Below are positions 10,754 to 21,085 of a stretch of DNA of 56,217 nucleotides, in pieces. The DNA comes from DATBSK01 sp964501785 (GTDB lineage Bacteria > Actinomycetota > Acidimicrobiia > IMCC26256 > PALSA-555). A program made the translations under genes and the position numbers. The notes beneath the pieces are model-generated. The model did not search any database, had not been told where the DNA came from, and worked only from the letters and a program-made list of their open reading frames with translations. Numbering within the stretch: the first letter of the stretch is position 1; every line of letters begins with the position of its first letter. The stretch lies in NCBI GenBank assembly GCA_964501785.1, contig CAZCUD010000021.1, positions 1 to 56,217 on the forward strand, read 5' to 3'.

Positions 10754-11602
10754 TCAGTCGGGTCGAACCGCGGTCGTGACGAGGACCGTGCCGCCCAGCA
10801 CCACGCGTCCGGCGCCGTCGACGTGCTCGGTGAACGCCTCGGTGATCGCCTGCACCACGCGCGCACGAGCGTCGTCGTCGATCTCGGCCGTGACGAGCCG
10901 GGTCGGCCCGACGTCGAGGGCGACCGCCGCCGCGGCGGCAGGATCGAGGCCACCGGCGAAGGGGAGGTCGAGTCGGTGGGCGGCGACCTCGAGCTCGTGC
11001 CAGCCGGCTGGCTCCAACGCCGCGGCGATCGCGTCGGCGTCGTGCAACGAGAACGGGCCTTCGTCGTCGGGCAGTCCCGACTCGACGCGCCCGAGCGCGC
11101 CCAGGGTGGCCGCCAGCGGCACCGCGAAGAGCTCCGACTCGCCGCGTCGCGCCCACGTCGTCATCGCCAGTCGGCCCGACGGCCGTGTCGCGCGTGCGAG
11201 GTTCGTGAAGGCGCGCACCGGGTCGGCGAAGAACATCACACCGAAGCGCGAGATCACGACGTCGTAGGTGTGCTGCGTGGGCGTCCACTCGACCGCGTCT
11301 GACGCGAGCCATTCGACGGGCGCCGCTCCTGCCGCGAGGGGCGAGCTCGCCGCGGCGTCGAGCATCTCGACCGAGATGTCGAGACCGGTCACTCGACCCG
11401 CCGGGCCCACCTGCTCGGCGGCGCGGCGCGTGGTCGGTCCGGTGCCGCATCCCACGTCGAGCACCACCTCGCCAGGTGTGAGCCGGGCGGCCGCGAACAG
11501 CTCATCGGCGACGGGCGCGAGCTGGACCTCCAGCACCTCCGACTGGCGCAGCCACCGAGCGACGCGGTCGCCCTCCCACGCGTCGGTCACGGATCCGCTC
11601 AT
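10754..11602 (-). CDS. Class I SAM-dependent methyltransferase
   Basis: The 282-residue protein has motif I, VVLDVGCGTGP (residues 47-56), the acidic end of beta-2 in VTGLDISVEMLDAA, and the post-I and motif IV region (SDAVEWTPTQHTYDVVISRFGVMFF), all characteristic of UbiE/COQ5-like class I methyltransferases. It should transfer a methyl group from S-adenosylmethionine to a small molecule; the C-terminal 130 residues, which set specificity, give no clue. It lies 52 nt upstream of the acyl-CoA dehydrogenase on the same strand, but that gene has its own ribosome-binding site. Confidence 0.85.
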   Translation of the reverse strand: MSGSVTDAWEGDRVARWLRQSEVLEVQLAPVADELFAAARLTPGEVVLDVGCGTGPTTRRAAEQVGPAGRVTGLDISVEMLDAAASSPLAAGAAPVEWLASDAVEWTPTQHTYDVVISRFGVMFFADPVRAFTNLARATRPSGRLAMTTWARRGESELFAVPLAATLGALGRVESGLPDDEGPFSLHDADAIAAALEPAGWHELEVAAHRLDLPFAGGLDPAAAAAVALDVGPTRLVTAEIDDDARARVVQAITEAFTEHVDGAGRVVLGGTVLVTTAVRPD

Positions 11603-11610
11603 CGGCGACG

Positions 11611-11616
11611 ACCGTA
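11611..11616 (-). promoter_or_regulatory. Putative -10 box for the methyltransferase gene
   Basis: Minus-strand TACGGT, eight bases before ATG 11602 and without a Shine-Dalgarno, fits the leaderless pattern of the window. Confidence 0.4.
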
Positions 11617-11674
11617 ACCCGGCGCCCTGACGACGGTCCGGGCGATCGACGCGGTGTCACACTGAGCCCGTCGC

Positions 11675-12839
11675 ATGGACAGCTTCGACGTCGACCTCGA
11701 GCGCCTTCGTCGGCGCCGCACCGTCAAGTGGACGCTCCACGGGCCCGACGTGCTGGCAGCGTGGGTCGCGGAGATGGACTTCGACGTCGCGCCGCCGATC
11801 CGCGCCGCGCTGCTCGACGCGATCGAACGGGAGGACTTCGGCTACGTCTCGGCCGACCTGAGCGAGCTGACGACGGCCTGCGCCGGCTTCCTGATGAGCG
11901 AGCACGGCTGGGAGGTACCGCCGACGCGCGTGTTCCCGGTCGCCGATGTGCTCGTGGGCATCCGAGGGGCTCTCGACGTGCTGGTGCCGCAGGGCGCAGA
12001 CGTCGTCGTGCCCACGCCCGCGTATCCACCTTTCTTTCTTCGAGATCGTCGAGCTCTCGGGACGCCGCGTCGTGCCGGTGCCCATGATCGACGACGTCGA
12101 TCGCTGGACCCTCGACCTCGATGCGATCGGCGCCGCGCTTCGCGTCGGCGCGCGCGCAGTGCTGCTCTGCAACCCGCACAACCCCACCGGGACCTGTGCT
12201 CCCGAGGCCGAGCTCGCGGCGCTGGCCACGATCGTCGACGCGCACGGGGCTCGCGTGATCGCCGACGAGGTCCACGCGCCGCTCGTCTACCCCGGTCACC
12301 GACACGTGCCCTATGCGATGGTGAGCGAGACCGCAGCGCAGCACTGCGTGACGGTCACCTCGGCTTCGAAGGCCTGGAACGTCGCGGGCCTCAAGTGCGC
12401 GCAGGTCATCACCTCGAACCACGAGGACTCGGCGCGATGGCGAGCCCTCCCCGTGTTCCAGGTCGCGGGCCCCACGCCGCTCGGCGTCGCGGCCGCGGTC
12501 GCCGCGTACCGAGACGGCGGCCCGTGGCTCCGTTCGCTCCGGGAGCACCTCGACGGCAACCGACGTGCGCTCACCGACCTCTTGGCCTCGGTCCCGAGCA
12601 TCACGTATCGCCCGCCGGATGCCACGTACTTCGGGTGGCTCGACTGCACAGAGCTCGGGGTCGACGATCCGGGTGCCTTCTTCCTCCGGCAGGCGCGCGT
12701 CGCGCTCAGCGACGGCGCGCCCTTCGGGCCCGGCTCGGAGCAGCGCGTGCGCCTGAACTTCGCGACGTCGCGCGCCCTGCTCGAGCGCATCGTCGACGCG
12801 ATGGCGACGGCGGTGCGAACGGTCGAAGGGGACGGCTGA
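11675..12839 (+). pseudogene. MalY/PatB-type PLP C-S lyase, frameshifted
   Basis: Two frames together encode one fold-type I aminotransferase-like protein of about 387 residues. The first frame (from ATG 11675) gives MDFDVAPPIRAALL and VVVPTPAYPPFF; the second resumes with FEIVELSGRRVVPVP and runs to the stop at 12839. The second part holds NPHNPTGTC, IADEVHAPLVYPGH and the PLP lysine in SASKAWN (codon 12369-12371), so the family (cystathionine beta-lyase/MalY) is clear. The break is at 12031-12040, where TTTC is duplicated; removing four bases restores PPFFEIVEL. The rest of the gene shows no decay, so it is either a recent mutation or a sequence error. Confidence 0.82.
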
Positions 12840-12875
12840 GCATCCCGCGGCACGGTCGAGGAGGAGAGGGAGAAC

Positions 12876-12931
12876 CCGCCGGCCCGGCCGGGCAGGGTGG
12901 CCGGACCGGCGGTACCCGGGGGGAACCGGGT
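12876..12931. terminator. Two tandem hairpins between convergent genes
   Basis: CCGCCGGCCCGGCC (12876-12889) pairs with 12899-12912 with one mismatch and a 9-nt loop. A second stem ACCCGG/CCGGGT (12914-12919 with 12926-12931) follows. Together they separate the malY-like gene from the convergent SnoaL-like gene. Confidence 0.6.
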
Positions 12932-12937
12932 GACCCG

Positions 12938-13375
12938 TCAGAGCATGTGCTCGGCCAGCTCCCCGACCTGATCGCAGACGATGTGTCGGCGCTCGAACGC
13001 CCACGTGCCGTCGCTGCGCTTGTAGGTGTCGTGGTACGCGCCGCAGGCCACGATCTGCAGCGGCAGCGTCCTGGTCGCCTGCGTCACCGCGAAGTACGAG
13101 CGACCGGTCGCAGTCCCCGCGGCGTCGTCGATCTCGATGTCGAAGTTGGTGAGGAAGTGGCGGGTACCCGGGCTGCCCGACCCGTCGACCGCGACGATCG
13201 AGCGGTAGAGGTCGGCGACCGGGCCCTCGCCCGCCGCCTCGCTGCCGTCCTGGGGCCCGCCGGTGATGTGCACCGAGCCGCCGGCGAAGATGCGACCGAG
13301 CTCATCGAAGCGCGCGCCGTCGAGCGCCTCTGCGTAGCGCGCCATGAGGTTCTCGATCGCTCCCCGGTCGTCCAC
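12938..13375 (-). CDS. SnoaL/NTF2-like protein
   Basis: The product is 145 residues from GTG 13375, which has GAGGGGGG about nine bases upstream; longer readings add sequence rich in Arg and Pro. The N-terminal helix pattern DRGAIENLMARYAEALDGARFDELGRIF, then GGSVHITGG and the C-terminal GTWAFERRHIVCDQVGELAEHML match the cone-shaped alpha+beta barrel of SnoaL-like (NTF2 superfamily) proteins that act as isomerases, cyclases, hydratases or small dehydratases. No Asp-His dyad assignment is certain. It is divergent from the ABC-importer operon and probably belongs to the island it borders. Confidence 0.78.
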   Translation of the reverse strand: MDDRGAIENLMARYAEALDGARFDELGRIFAGGSVHITGGPQDGSEAAGEGPVADLYRSIVAVDGSGSPGTRHFLTNFDIEIDDAAGTATGRSYFAVTQATRTLPLQIVACGAYHDTYKRSDGTWAFERRHIVCDQVGELAEHML

Positions 13376-13437
13376 CGCTCGTCCCCCCTCACCAGCGAAC
13401 GCAGGCGACTCGCCCGCCGTGCGGCATCGGTGCCGTC

Positions 13438-13468
13438 TTGACATCGCTTCTATCTTTTCCACTATAGT
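13438..13468. promoter_or_regulatory. Promoter of the importer operon, possibly bidirectional
   Basis: The 305-bp gap 13376-13680 contains one AT-rich island. TTGACA (13438-13443) and TATAGT (13463-13468) are 19 bp apart and point into the binding-protein gene. The -10 lies in the palindrome ACTATAGT (13461-13468), so it also reads TATAGT on the other strand, toward the SnoaL-like gene at 12938. The remaining ~200 bp up to the start at 13681 hold a long leader with no further motif that I recognise. Confidence 0.55.
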
Positions 13469-13680
13469 AATCATCGTACTGATAGCACCACACAGCGACA
13501 GACCGCTGTCAGCACCAGGGGGGCGCACGACACGCATGTCGTAGCGGGCTGCACGACCGTCGCCGCGGTCGCAGCGGAGCGTCGCAGCGATGCGTCGCGC
13601 CACGCCCTTCCAGAAAGAAGACGGCCGCCGGCAGCCGCCGTGCGGTCTCGGGGGAGCTCTTCATTCCGAGAAGGAGTGCG

Positions 13681-14793
13681 ATGCCAATCACACGCAAGTC
13701 CCGACTCTCGATCGTGTTCGCGGCGCTGGCCACGTTCGGCCTGGTCGCGGCCACCCAGGCGACCGCGGTCGCCCAGGGCGGCAGTGGTCAGTCCGAGGCC
13801 AAGGCGGCCGTGAAGGCGGCGACGAAGCGACCGACGGAGATCCCGTCGACGACGCCGATCAACGGCACGGTCCCGAGCGACGTCAAGCTCGCGTGGATGG
13901 AGTGCGGGATCCCCGACTGCGCCACGCTCGGCGCGCCGCTCCAGCAGGCGTCCAACTACTTCGGTTGGGACCAGGAGAAGATCGACATCGGGCTCACGCC
14001 CGAAGAGGTGAAGGCCGGCTGGGAGCGTGCGGTGCGCGCCGAGCCCGGTGCGGTCGTCGCCACCGGCTTCCCTCGCGTGATCTTCGAGCAGGAGCTCCAG
14101 ACGCTCGCTTCGAACGACGCGAAGGTGATCGACGGCTTCGTCGCCGATCCGCCGGGTGACGGCATCACCGCGGTCTTCAGCGGCACGCCGACCTCCGAGG
14201 AGATCGGTGCCCAGTTCGCGAACTGGGTCGTCGCCAAGAAGGGTGATGACGCGAACGTCCTGTTCGTCACGTCGTCGACGTTCCCGACGCTGGGCGACGT
14301 CACCAACGGCTGGGACGCGCGGATGGAAGAGCTGTGCCCCGACTGCCCGGTCGACAAGCTCGACGTGCCGGCGACCGCGATCGGTGCCGACCTGCCCGAG
14401 CAGATCGTCGCCGAGCTCCGAGGCAACCCGGACATCAACTACATCGTCGTGGACGAGGGCAACATGATGCTCGGCCTCCCCGAAGCGCTGCGCGCCGCGG
14501 GGATCACCGACATCCCGGTCATCGGCCAGTACCCGTCGGAGACCACCGTCGAGTACCTCAAGGACGGGTCGATCGTGAAGGCGATCGTCATGACGCAGCA
14601 GGCCGACGCGATGTGGCAGGCGGCCGACGTGCTCGCCCGTGCCCTCGCCGGCGACGACTTCGAGCCGGAGCAGCCGAAGAGTGCGGTGTGGATCGTCACG
14701 CCGAAGACGGCCGACCAGCTCGAGACCCCGTACGCGGTCGTGAAGGACTACCAGAAGCAGTACAAGGCGCTCTGGAAGGACGCCCGGAGCTGA
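13681..14793 (+). CDS. Sugar-type ABC transporter substrate-binding protein
   Basis: The 370-residue protein starts with a Sec signal peptide (KSRLSIVFAALATFGLVAA, cleavage likely after ATAVA) but has no lipobox cysteine, unusual for a binding protein in a Gram-positive cell. The body has the two-lobed Peripla_BP_4 pattern, with KLAWMECGIPDCATLG at the start of lobe 1, NVLFVTSSTFPTLGDVTNGW in lobe 2 and the hinge return INYIVVDEGN. Cysteines in MECGIPDC and ELCPDC could form disulfides. GAGAAGGAG precedes ATG 13681. It is the first gene of an operon with a RbsC-like permease and RbsA-like ATPase, so it presents the imported ligand. Ribose-family proteins also bind non-sugars, and the downstream enzymes suggest one here. 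Confidence 0.85.
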   Translation: MPITRKSRLSIVFAALATFGLVAATQATAVAQGGSGQSEAKAAVKAATKRPTEIPSTTPINGTVPSDVKLAWMECGIPDCATLGAPLQQASNYFGWDQEKIDIGLTPEEVKAGWERAVRAEPGAVVATGFPRVIFEQELQTLASNDAKVIDGFVADPPGDGITAVFSGTPTSEEIGAQFANWVVAKKGDDANVLFVTSSTFPTLGDVTNGWDARMEELCPDCPVDKLDVPATAIGADLPEQIVAELRGNPDINYIVVDEGNMMLGLPEALRAAGITDIPVIGQYPSETTVEYLKDGSIVKAIVMTQQADAMWQAADVLARALAGDDFEPEQPKSAVWIVTPKTADQLETPYAVVKDYQKQYKALWKDARS

Positions 14794-14821
14794 ATCGGGT
14801 CCTCCGCGACAGCAGGAGCAG

Positions 14822-15781
14822 ATGACGTTGGCAGGCCCCAGCGCTCCCACGAGCGACGAGGTGCTCGAGTACTTCGAGACCTTGTCGAACTGGGGGCGCT
14901 GGGGCCCCGACGACGAAGCGGGCACGCTCAACTACGTCACCGACGCCAAGCGTCGGGAGGCCGCGGCGCTCGTGCAGGAAGGTCGCAGCGCCTCCTGCTC
15001 GCTCGTCCTCGCGACCGAGGCGACGCCCGACCAGATCCTCGGTGCGCCGCAGCGCTACATGATCGTCACGGGTGAGGAGGCCCACCCGGAAGACCCGCCG
15101 CACCAGGCGAAGTGGGGCCCGATCGAGTACTTCGGCCTCACCTTCCACGGCTTCACGGTCACGCACGTCGACTCGCTCTGCCACAGCGTGTGGCGAGGTC
15201 AGATGTACAACGGCCGGCCCGCCGACCTCGTCACCTCGCGCTCGGGTGGGCTCGTCCACTCGGTACTCGCGGCCCGTGACGGGATCGCGACGCGAGGTGT
15301 GATCCTCGACATCGCCGGCCTGATGGGGAAGGACTGGCTCGAGCCGGGCTTCGGCGTGTTCCCGGAGCACCTCGACGCGGCGCTGGAGCGTCAGGGCGTC
15401 GATGTCGGTGAAGGTGACGCGGTGTTCCTGCGCACCGGCTACGGACGCCGTCGGCGAGAGCTCGGCCACGAGGACATGCTGGCCGTGGGGCAGTCGGGAT
15501 GGCACGTGGGCTCGCTTCCCTGGGTCCACGAACGACGCGTCGCGATCATCGGCAGCGACACGTCGCAAGAGGTCGTGCCGTCGGGCTACGACGACCCGGT
15601 GCTGCCGGTGCACGCGGTGGGGATCGTCGCGATGGGCCTCTGGCTCGTGGACAACCTCGACCTCGAGGACGCGTTCGCGCTCGGTCAGGAGCTCGGGCGC
15701 TCCGACTTCCACCTCGCCATGCACCCCCTGCTCATCGAGGGCGGCACGGGGAGCCCCGTCAACCCGGTGGCCACCTACTGA
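14822..15781 (+). CDS. Cyclase family protein (kynurenine formamidase/isatin hydrolase-like)
   Basis: This 319-residue protein has the metal-binding block VTHVDSLCHS (His115, Asp117, His121) that corresponds to the HxGTHxDxPxH motif of the cyclase/formamidase superfamily, plus DAVFLRTGYGRR and the C-terminal PVHAVGIVAMGLWLVDNLDLE. Known members are Mn- or Zn-dependent hydrolases opening amide bonds in rings or formamides, such as kynurenine formamidase and isatin hydrolase. It belongs to a longer, poorly studied actinobacterial subgroup with an N-terminal NWGRWGPDDEAGTLNYV segment. It lies between binding protein and permease, and GCAGGAGCAG precedes its start, so it probably hydrolyses the imported compound in the cytosol. 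Confidence 0.82.
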   Translation: MTLAGPSAPTSDEVLEYFETLSNWGRWGPDDEAGTLNYVTDAKRREAAALVQEGRSASCSLVLATEATPDQILGAPQRYMIVTGEEAHPEDPPHQAKWGPIEYFGLTFHGFTVTHVDSLCHSVWRGQMYNGRPADLVTSRSGGLVHSVLAARDGIATRGVILDIAGLMGKDWLEPGFGVFPEHLDAALERQGVDVGEGDAVFLRTGYGRRRRELGHEDMLAVGQSGWHVGSLPWVHERRVAIIGSDTSQEVVPSGYDDPVLPVHAVGIVAMGLWLVDNLDLEDAFALGQELGRSDFHLAMHPLLIEGGTGSPVNPVATY

Positions 15782-15822
15782 GCTCGCCCGATCAGGATCC
15801 GCGACGAGGAGCAACGCCGCGC

Positions 15823-16881
15823 GTGAGCAACCCCACGACAGTCGAAGACGGCCCCACCCCGGGATCGTCGGCGGGCGACGATGCCGCGCCGCCGGTCGAG
15901 GTGACGAAGGACTACAAGGTCGCGTGGTGGTCGCCCCGTCGCATCGGTGCGATCTACCTCTGGATCGCGATCATCATCCTGTTCGGAGCGCTCGAGCCCG
16001 AGCTGTTCCTCAGCGACCAGACCGTCAAGGGGATCGCGAACAGCTACGCGATCACTGGCATCGCGGCCCTCGCCGTGCTCGTGCCGTTGGTGGCCGGCGT
16101 GTTCGACGTGAGCGTCGGCGCGACGATGACGCTCACCGGCATCGTCGTCGCCAAGCTGCTCTCCGAGACGTCGTTGCCGATCTGGCTCATCGTGATCATC
16201 GGGCTGTGCTGCGGCGCCGTGGTCGGACTCGTCAACAGCATCGTCGTCGTGGTGCTGCGCATCCCGTCTCTGATCGGCACCCTGGCGGTCCTGGGGATCG
16301 TCGAGGCCGTCGCGATCGGGGTGTCCGACAACCAGATCATCAGCTCGACTCGACTGTCGGGCGAGTTCAGCTTCGACATCGTCGCGTCGCAGATTCTCGG
16401 CTTCACGCGCCCCGTGCTGTATGTGCTGGTCATCATGGTGATCCTCGGGCTGCTGTTCGAGCAGACCCAGGTCGGTCGCTTCCTCTACGCCGCGGGCTTC
16501 AACGCCCCCGCGGCCCGCTTGGCCGGCCTGCGCGTCAAGGCTCTCCAGACGGGGGCCTTCGTGGTCGGCGGGATGATCGCCGCCATCGCCGGCATGGTGC
16601 TCGCCGGCTCGGTCTCGTCGGCGGCGCCGGGTGCCGGAGCGCCGTACCTGTTGCCTTCGTTCGCAGCCGTGTTCCTCGGTGCGACGCAGTTCCGCGACCT
16701 GCGCTTCAACGCGTGGGGCACGATCGTGGCCGTGTTCATGCTCGGCACCGGTCAGTACGGTCTGCTCCTGATCGGTGCCCCCCGCTGGATGCCCGACGTC
16801 TTCCAGGGCCTCGCGCTCATCATCGCCATCGCGATCACGCAGTTCGGTGGTCGTGAGCGACACGCCTCGTCTGGGGTCTGA
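15823..16881 (+). CDS. Ribose-type ABC transporter permease
   Basis: From GTG 15823 (GAGGAG upstream) the product is 352 residues. A 40-residue cytosolic tail precedes about eight to ten hydrophobic segments, starting with IGAIYLWIAIIILFGALEP. The BPD_transp_2 landmarks are present: VFDVSVGATMTLTGIVVAKL, a conserved region of the RbsC family (usually 'DLSVGS'), and the EAA-like loop FNAPAARLAGLRV. It is the only permease gene in the operon, so the channel would be a homodimer as in RbsC. It imports the ligand delivered by the binding protein at 13681, powered by the ATPase that follows seven bases later. Confidence 0.87.
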   Translation: MSNPTTVEDGPTPGSSAGDDAAPPVEVTKDYKVAWWSPRRIGAIYLWIAIIILFGALEPELFLSDQTVKGIANSYAITGIAALAVLVPLVAGVFDVSVGATMTLTGIVVAKLLSETSLPIWLIVIIGLCCGAVVGLVNSIVVVVLRIPSLIGTLAVLGIVEAVAIGVSDNQIISSTRLSGEFSFDIVASQILGFTRPVLYVLVIMVILGLLFEQTQVGRFLYAAGFNAPAARLAGLRVKALQTGAFVVGGMIAAIAGMVLAGSVSSAAPGAGAPYLLPSFAAVFLGATQFRDLRFNAWGTIVAVFMLGTGQYGLLLIGAPRWMPDVFQGLALIIAIAITQFGGRERHASSGV

Positions 16882-16888
16882 GCCGCGG

Positions 16889-18486
<1,598 letters not shown>

Positions 18487-18490
<4 letters not shown>

Positions 18491-19692
18491 CGGTCCCGAC
18501 CGAGTCCCTGCCCCTGCTCGATCTCAACGAGCCCGAGTTCTGGCAGGACATCTACACGCCTCTGGCCGCCGCGCGCGAGGAGTCGCCGGTCGCGATGACG
18601 ACCGACGGCGTCCTCTACGTGCTGAGAGCCGAAGAGATCGAAGCGCTGCTCAAGGACCCGCGCTTCCTCGCGGCCGACCTGCTCGCCATGATGGGCCTCG
18701 ACTCCGGCCCGGTCTGGTCGTGGTGGCAGACGCTGATGTTCTCGAAGAACCCGCCGGAGCACACCCGGTTGCGCACGCTGGTGTCACGCGCGTTCACGCC
18801 GCGGCAGATCGAGAAGATGCGCGCCCACATCCGCGAGATCGCCGAACGGCTCGTGCAGCCCGCGCTCGACGGCGAGGTGTACGACGTGATGACGGAGGCG
18901 GCGCACCACTTCCCGTCGACCGTGATGGGCGACATGCTCGGCATCCCCGACGATGACCGGGGCGTCTTCGTCGACTGGACGACGGACATCGGGCTCGCCT
19001 TCGGCGCGGCAGGAGATCCCGCGATCAAGGCCCGTGTCGAGGCTGCGCTCGCCGGTCTTGACGAGTACGTGCGGGGCCTGATCGAGCAACGCCGGTCCAC
19101 TCCGGGCGACGACCTCCTGTCGCAGCTGCTCGAGATCGAGGAGGGATCCGACCGTCTCACGACCGAGGAGCTCGTGGGCATCACCGAGAACCTGATGTTC
19201 GCGGGCGAGGACACGACGCGCGGCAGCGTCGGGGCGCTGTTCGAGGTGCTCGCAGAGAAGCCGGCGGTGCACGCGCAGCTTTCCGACGATCCGAGTCTCG
19301 TGCCCAACGCGGTCGAGGAGCTGTTGCGATACGAGGCGATCACGTTCTCGACGTCGCGCTCCGCGTCGGAGGATTGCGAGGTCGGCGGCGTCGCTGTCGC
19401 CCAGGGCATGACCGTCGGGGTGTGCCTGCCGGCGGCATCGCGTGATCCGCGGCGGTACGACGACCCCGACACCTTCGACGTGACCCGGGCGGACATCCGT
19501 CCCCCGACGTTCGGCGCCGGCGTCCACTTCTGCCTCGGCGCCGCGCTCGCTCGCGTCGAGCTCCAGGAGCTCATGTCGGTGCTCACGCAGCGAGCATCGA
19601 CGATCGAGCTCGTCGACCCCCCGGCGCGATGGATGCCGATGGCGCACATCCGCCGCCACGAGTCGGTGCCGGTGCGGATCAAAGCGCGATGA
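18487..19692 (+). CDS. Cytochrome P450
   Basis: This 401-residue soluble bacterial P450 has the I-helix oxygen-activation motif AGEDTTR (from residue 239), the ExxR pair Glu278-Arg281 in EELLRYE, and the haem loop FGAGVHFCLG with the axial Cys349. In bacteria such class I enzymes hydroxylate or dealkylate small molecules with electrons from a ferredoxin and its reductase; neither partner gene is in this window. Its ATG overlaps the ATPase stop (ATGA), and the next gene overlaps its own stop, so translation is coupled across transport and oxidation. The substrate is probably the imported compound or its first product. Confidence 0.95.
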
Positions 19693-20108
19693 CCGACACC
19701 ACGCCCCTCGATCTCGTGCGGGCCGTCTACTCGACGCACGAGGAGCGAGACACGCCCGGCCTGCTCGAGCTGCTGGCCGACGACGTGGTGTGGGACACGG
19801 CGGAGCACCATCCCTACGCGGGAGACGGACCGTGGCACGGTCACGAGGAGGTCGTGCGGAACGTCGTCGACCCGATCAACCACGACTGGGTCGACTACGT
19901 CACCGACGTCGAGGAGATCCTCGACGCCGGCGACAAGATCGTCGTGACCGCGCGCTACCGGGGTACGTACAAGCCGACCGGCCGTCGTCTGGATGCGCAG
20001 GTGTGCGTGATCTACACGATCGAGGACGGGCGCATCGTCCGCTTTCAGCAGTTCACCGACACCGCGCAGTTCCGTGAGGTCATCGGCGTCGACGACGCGC
20101 TGACCTAG
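19689..20108 (+). CDS. SnoaL-like (NTF2 superfamily) protein
   Basis: A 139-residue protein with the SnoaL-like pattern: DLVRAVYSTHEERDTPGLLELLADDVVWD, then GDGPWHGHEEVVRNVV, YKPTGRRLDAQVCVIYTIEDGRIVRFQQFTDTAQFREV. This family includes small-molecule hydratases, isomerases and polyketide cyclases as well as proteins of unknown role. Its ATG overlaps the P450 stop. Its TAG overlaps the stop of the convergent GntR regulator by four bases (CTAG), leaving no intergenic space. It closes the importer-P450 operon. It may act on the P450 product. Confidence 0.82.
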   Translation: MTDTTPLDLVRAVYSTHEERDTPGLLELLADDVVWDTAEHHPYAGDGPWHGHEEVVRNVVDPINHDWVDYVTDVEEILDAGDKIVVTARYRGTYKPTGRRLDAQVCVIYTIEDGRIVRFQQFTDTAQFREVIGVDDALT

Positions 20109-20917
20109 CGGAACCCTGCCGAGCGCACCGCGCTCGCGTCGATCGGACGATCGGACGCACCGAGCGGGAACTGCTGGGAGCTCTGGAGGTGCTTGCGCGC
20201 AGCGGTGAGCACGGCATCGGCGGCGCCGTCTTCGATCAGGGCGAGGATCTCGGCGTGCTCCTGGAGGCTCTGCACCCGCTTCTCTGGATCAGGGAAGTGG
20301 CCCTCGCGTGTGGCCTCCGCGGCCCATGCCTCCTCGTGCACCGACCACAGGCCTTCGAGCGTGCCGACGACGACGCGCATGGTCTCGTTGCCGCAGAGCT
20401 CGACGAGCATCTCGTGGAAGGAGCGGGAGGCATGGATGGCGGCCATCTCGTCGTCGTTGGCCAATGCGCGCTCCAGCGAGTCGTGGGCGTCGCGCAGCTT
20501 CGGGACGACCTCCGACGCGCGGTCGACGCGCAGCGCGCAGAGCGCGGCCGCGGCCGGCTCGAGCTGCTGGAGCGCCTCACCGGTGTCGGCGAGGGTCACG
20601 CCCCGTGCTTCGAGCACGAGCGCGAGCATGTAGGTGACCGAGTCGGTCTGGGGGACGTGCACGACCGATCCCCCCACGTTGCCCCGTCGTACGGTGACGA
20701 GACCCTCGGTCTCGAGGATGCGGAAGGCCTCGCGGACCGACGGCTTGCTGACCTGGAACTCGTCGAGCAGCTCCTCCTGCTTCGGGAGGAGGTCGCCGTC
20801 GTGGAGCTCACCGGTCAGGATCCGGGTCCGCAGCTCGTCGGCGATCATCTCGGCGATCCGCGGCTGGCGCAGCTGCGGACGCGGCTGACCTGACGAGCGG
20901 GGTCCGTCCTGCGCCAC
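20105..20917 (-). CDS. GntR-family regulator, FadR subfamily
   Basis: The 270-residue protein has an N-terminal winged helix (IADELRTRILTGELHDGDLLPKQEELLDEFQVSKPSVREAFRILETEGLVTVRRGNVGG, about residues 22-80) and an all-helical FCD effector domain with the usual metal/ligand residues, for example DEMAAIHASRSFHEMLVELCGN and a late His in LQEHAEIL. FadR-type regulators mostly repress catabolic operons and release DNA when they bind an organic acid or acyl-CoA. It lies between two catabolic operons and faces the amidase gene across 168 bp, so it is the obvious local regulator. GTG 20917 has an AAGGCGGAG ribosome-binding site. Confidence 0.9.
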   Translation of the reverse strand: MAQDGPRSSGQPRPQLRQPRIAEMIADELRTRILTGELHDGDLLPKQEELLDEFQVSKPSVREAFRILETEGLVTVRRGNVGGSVVHVPQTDSVTYMLALVLEARGVTLADTGEALQQLEPAAAALCALRVDRASEVVPKLRDAHDSLERALANDDEMAAIHASRSFHEMLVELCGNETMRVVVGTLEGLWSVHEEAWAAEATREGHFPDPEKRVQSLQEHAEILALIEDGAADAVLTAARKHLQSSQQFPLGASDRPIDASAVRSAGFR

Positions 20918-21046
20918 AGCTCCGCCTTCCTGAACGTCGCGAACCCGCCGTTCCCCGACGGTTCGCCTGCCCTTTGTACCGCGCGTGCTGTGCCCGACGG
21001 TGCTCCCTGGTCCGCGGGGCGCGTGCTCGCATATTGTGATTGAGAT

Positions 21047-21060
21047 TTAGATGATTCTAA
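21047..21060. promoter_or_regulatory. AT-rich inverted repeat upstream of the amidase operon
   Basis: TTAGA-TGAT-TCTAA lies in a 33-bp AT-rich patch in the divergent GntR/amidase region. TTTAGATG (21046-21053) recurs upstream of the aldolase gene at 24342-24349. It is a candidate operator for the neighbouring GntR regulator; no clear -35/-10 pair was seen. Confidence 0.35.
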
Positions 21061-21085
21061 CCATGGGGTGGGGGGAGGGAGCGAG

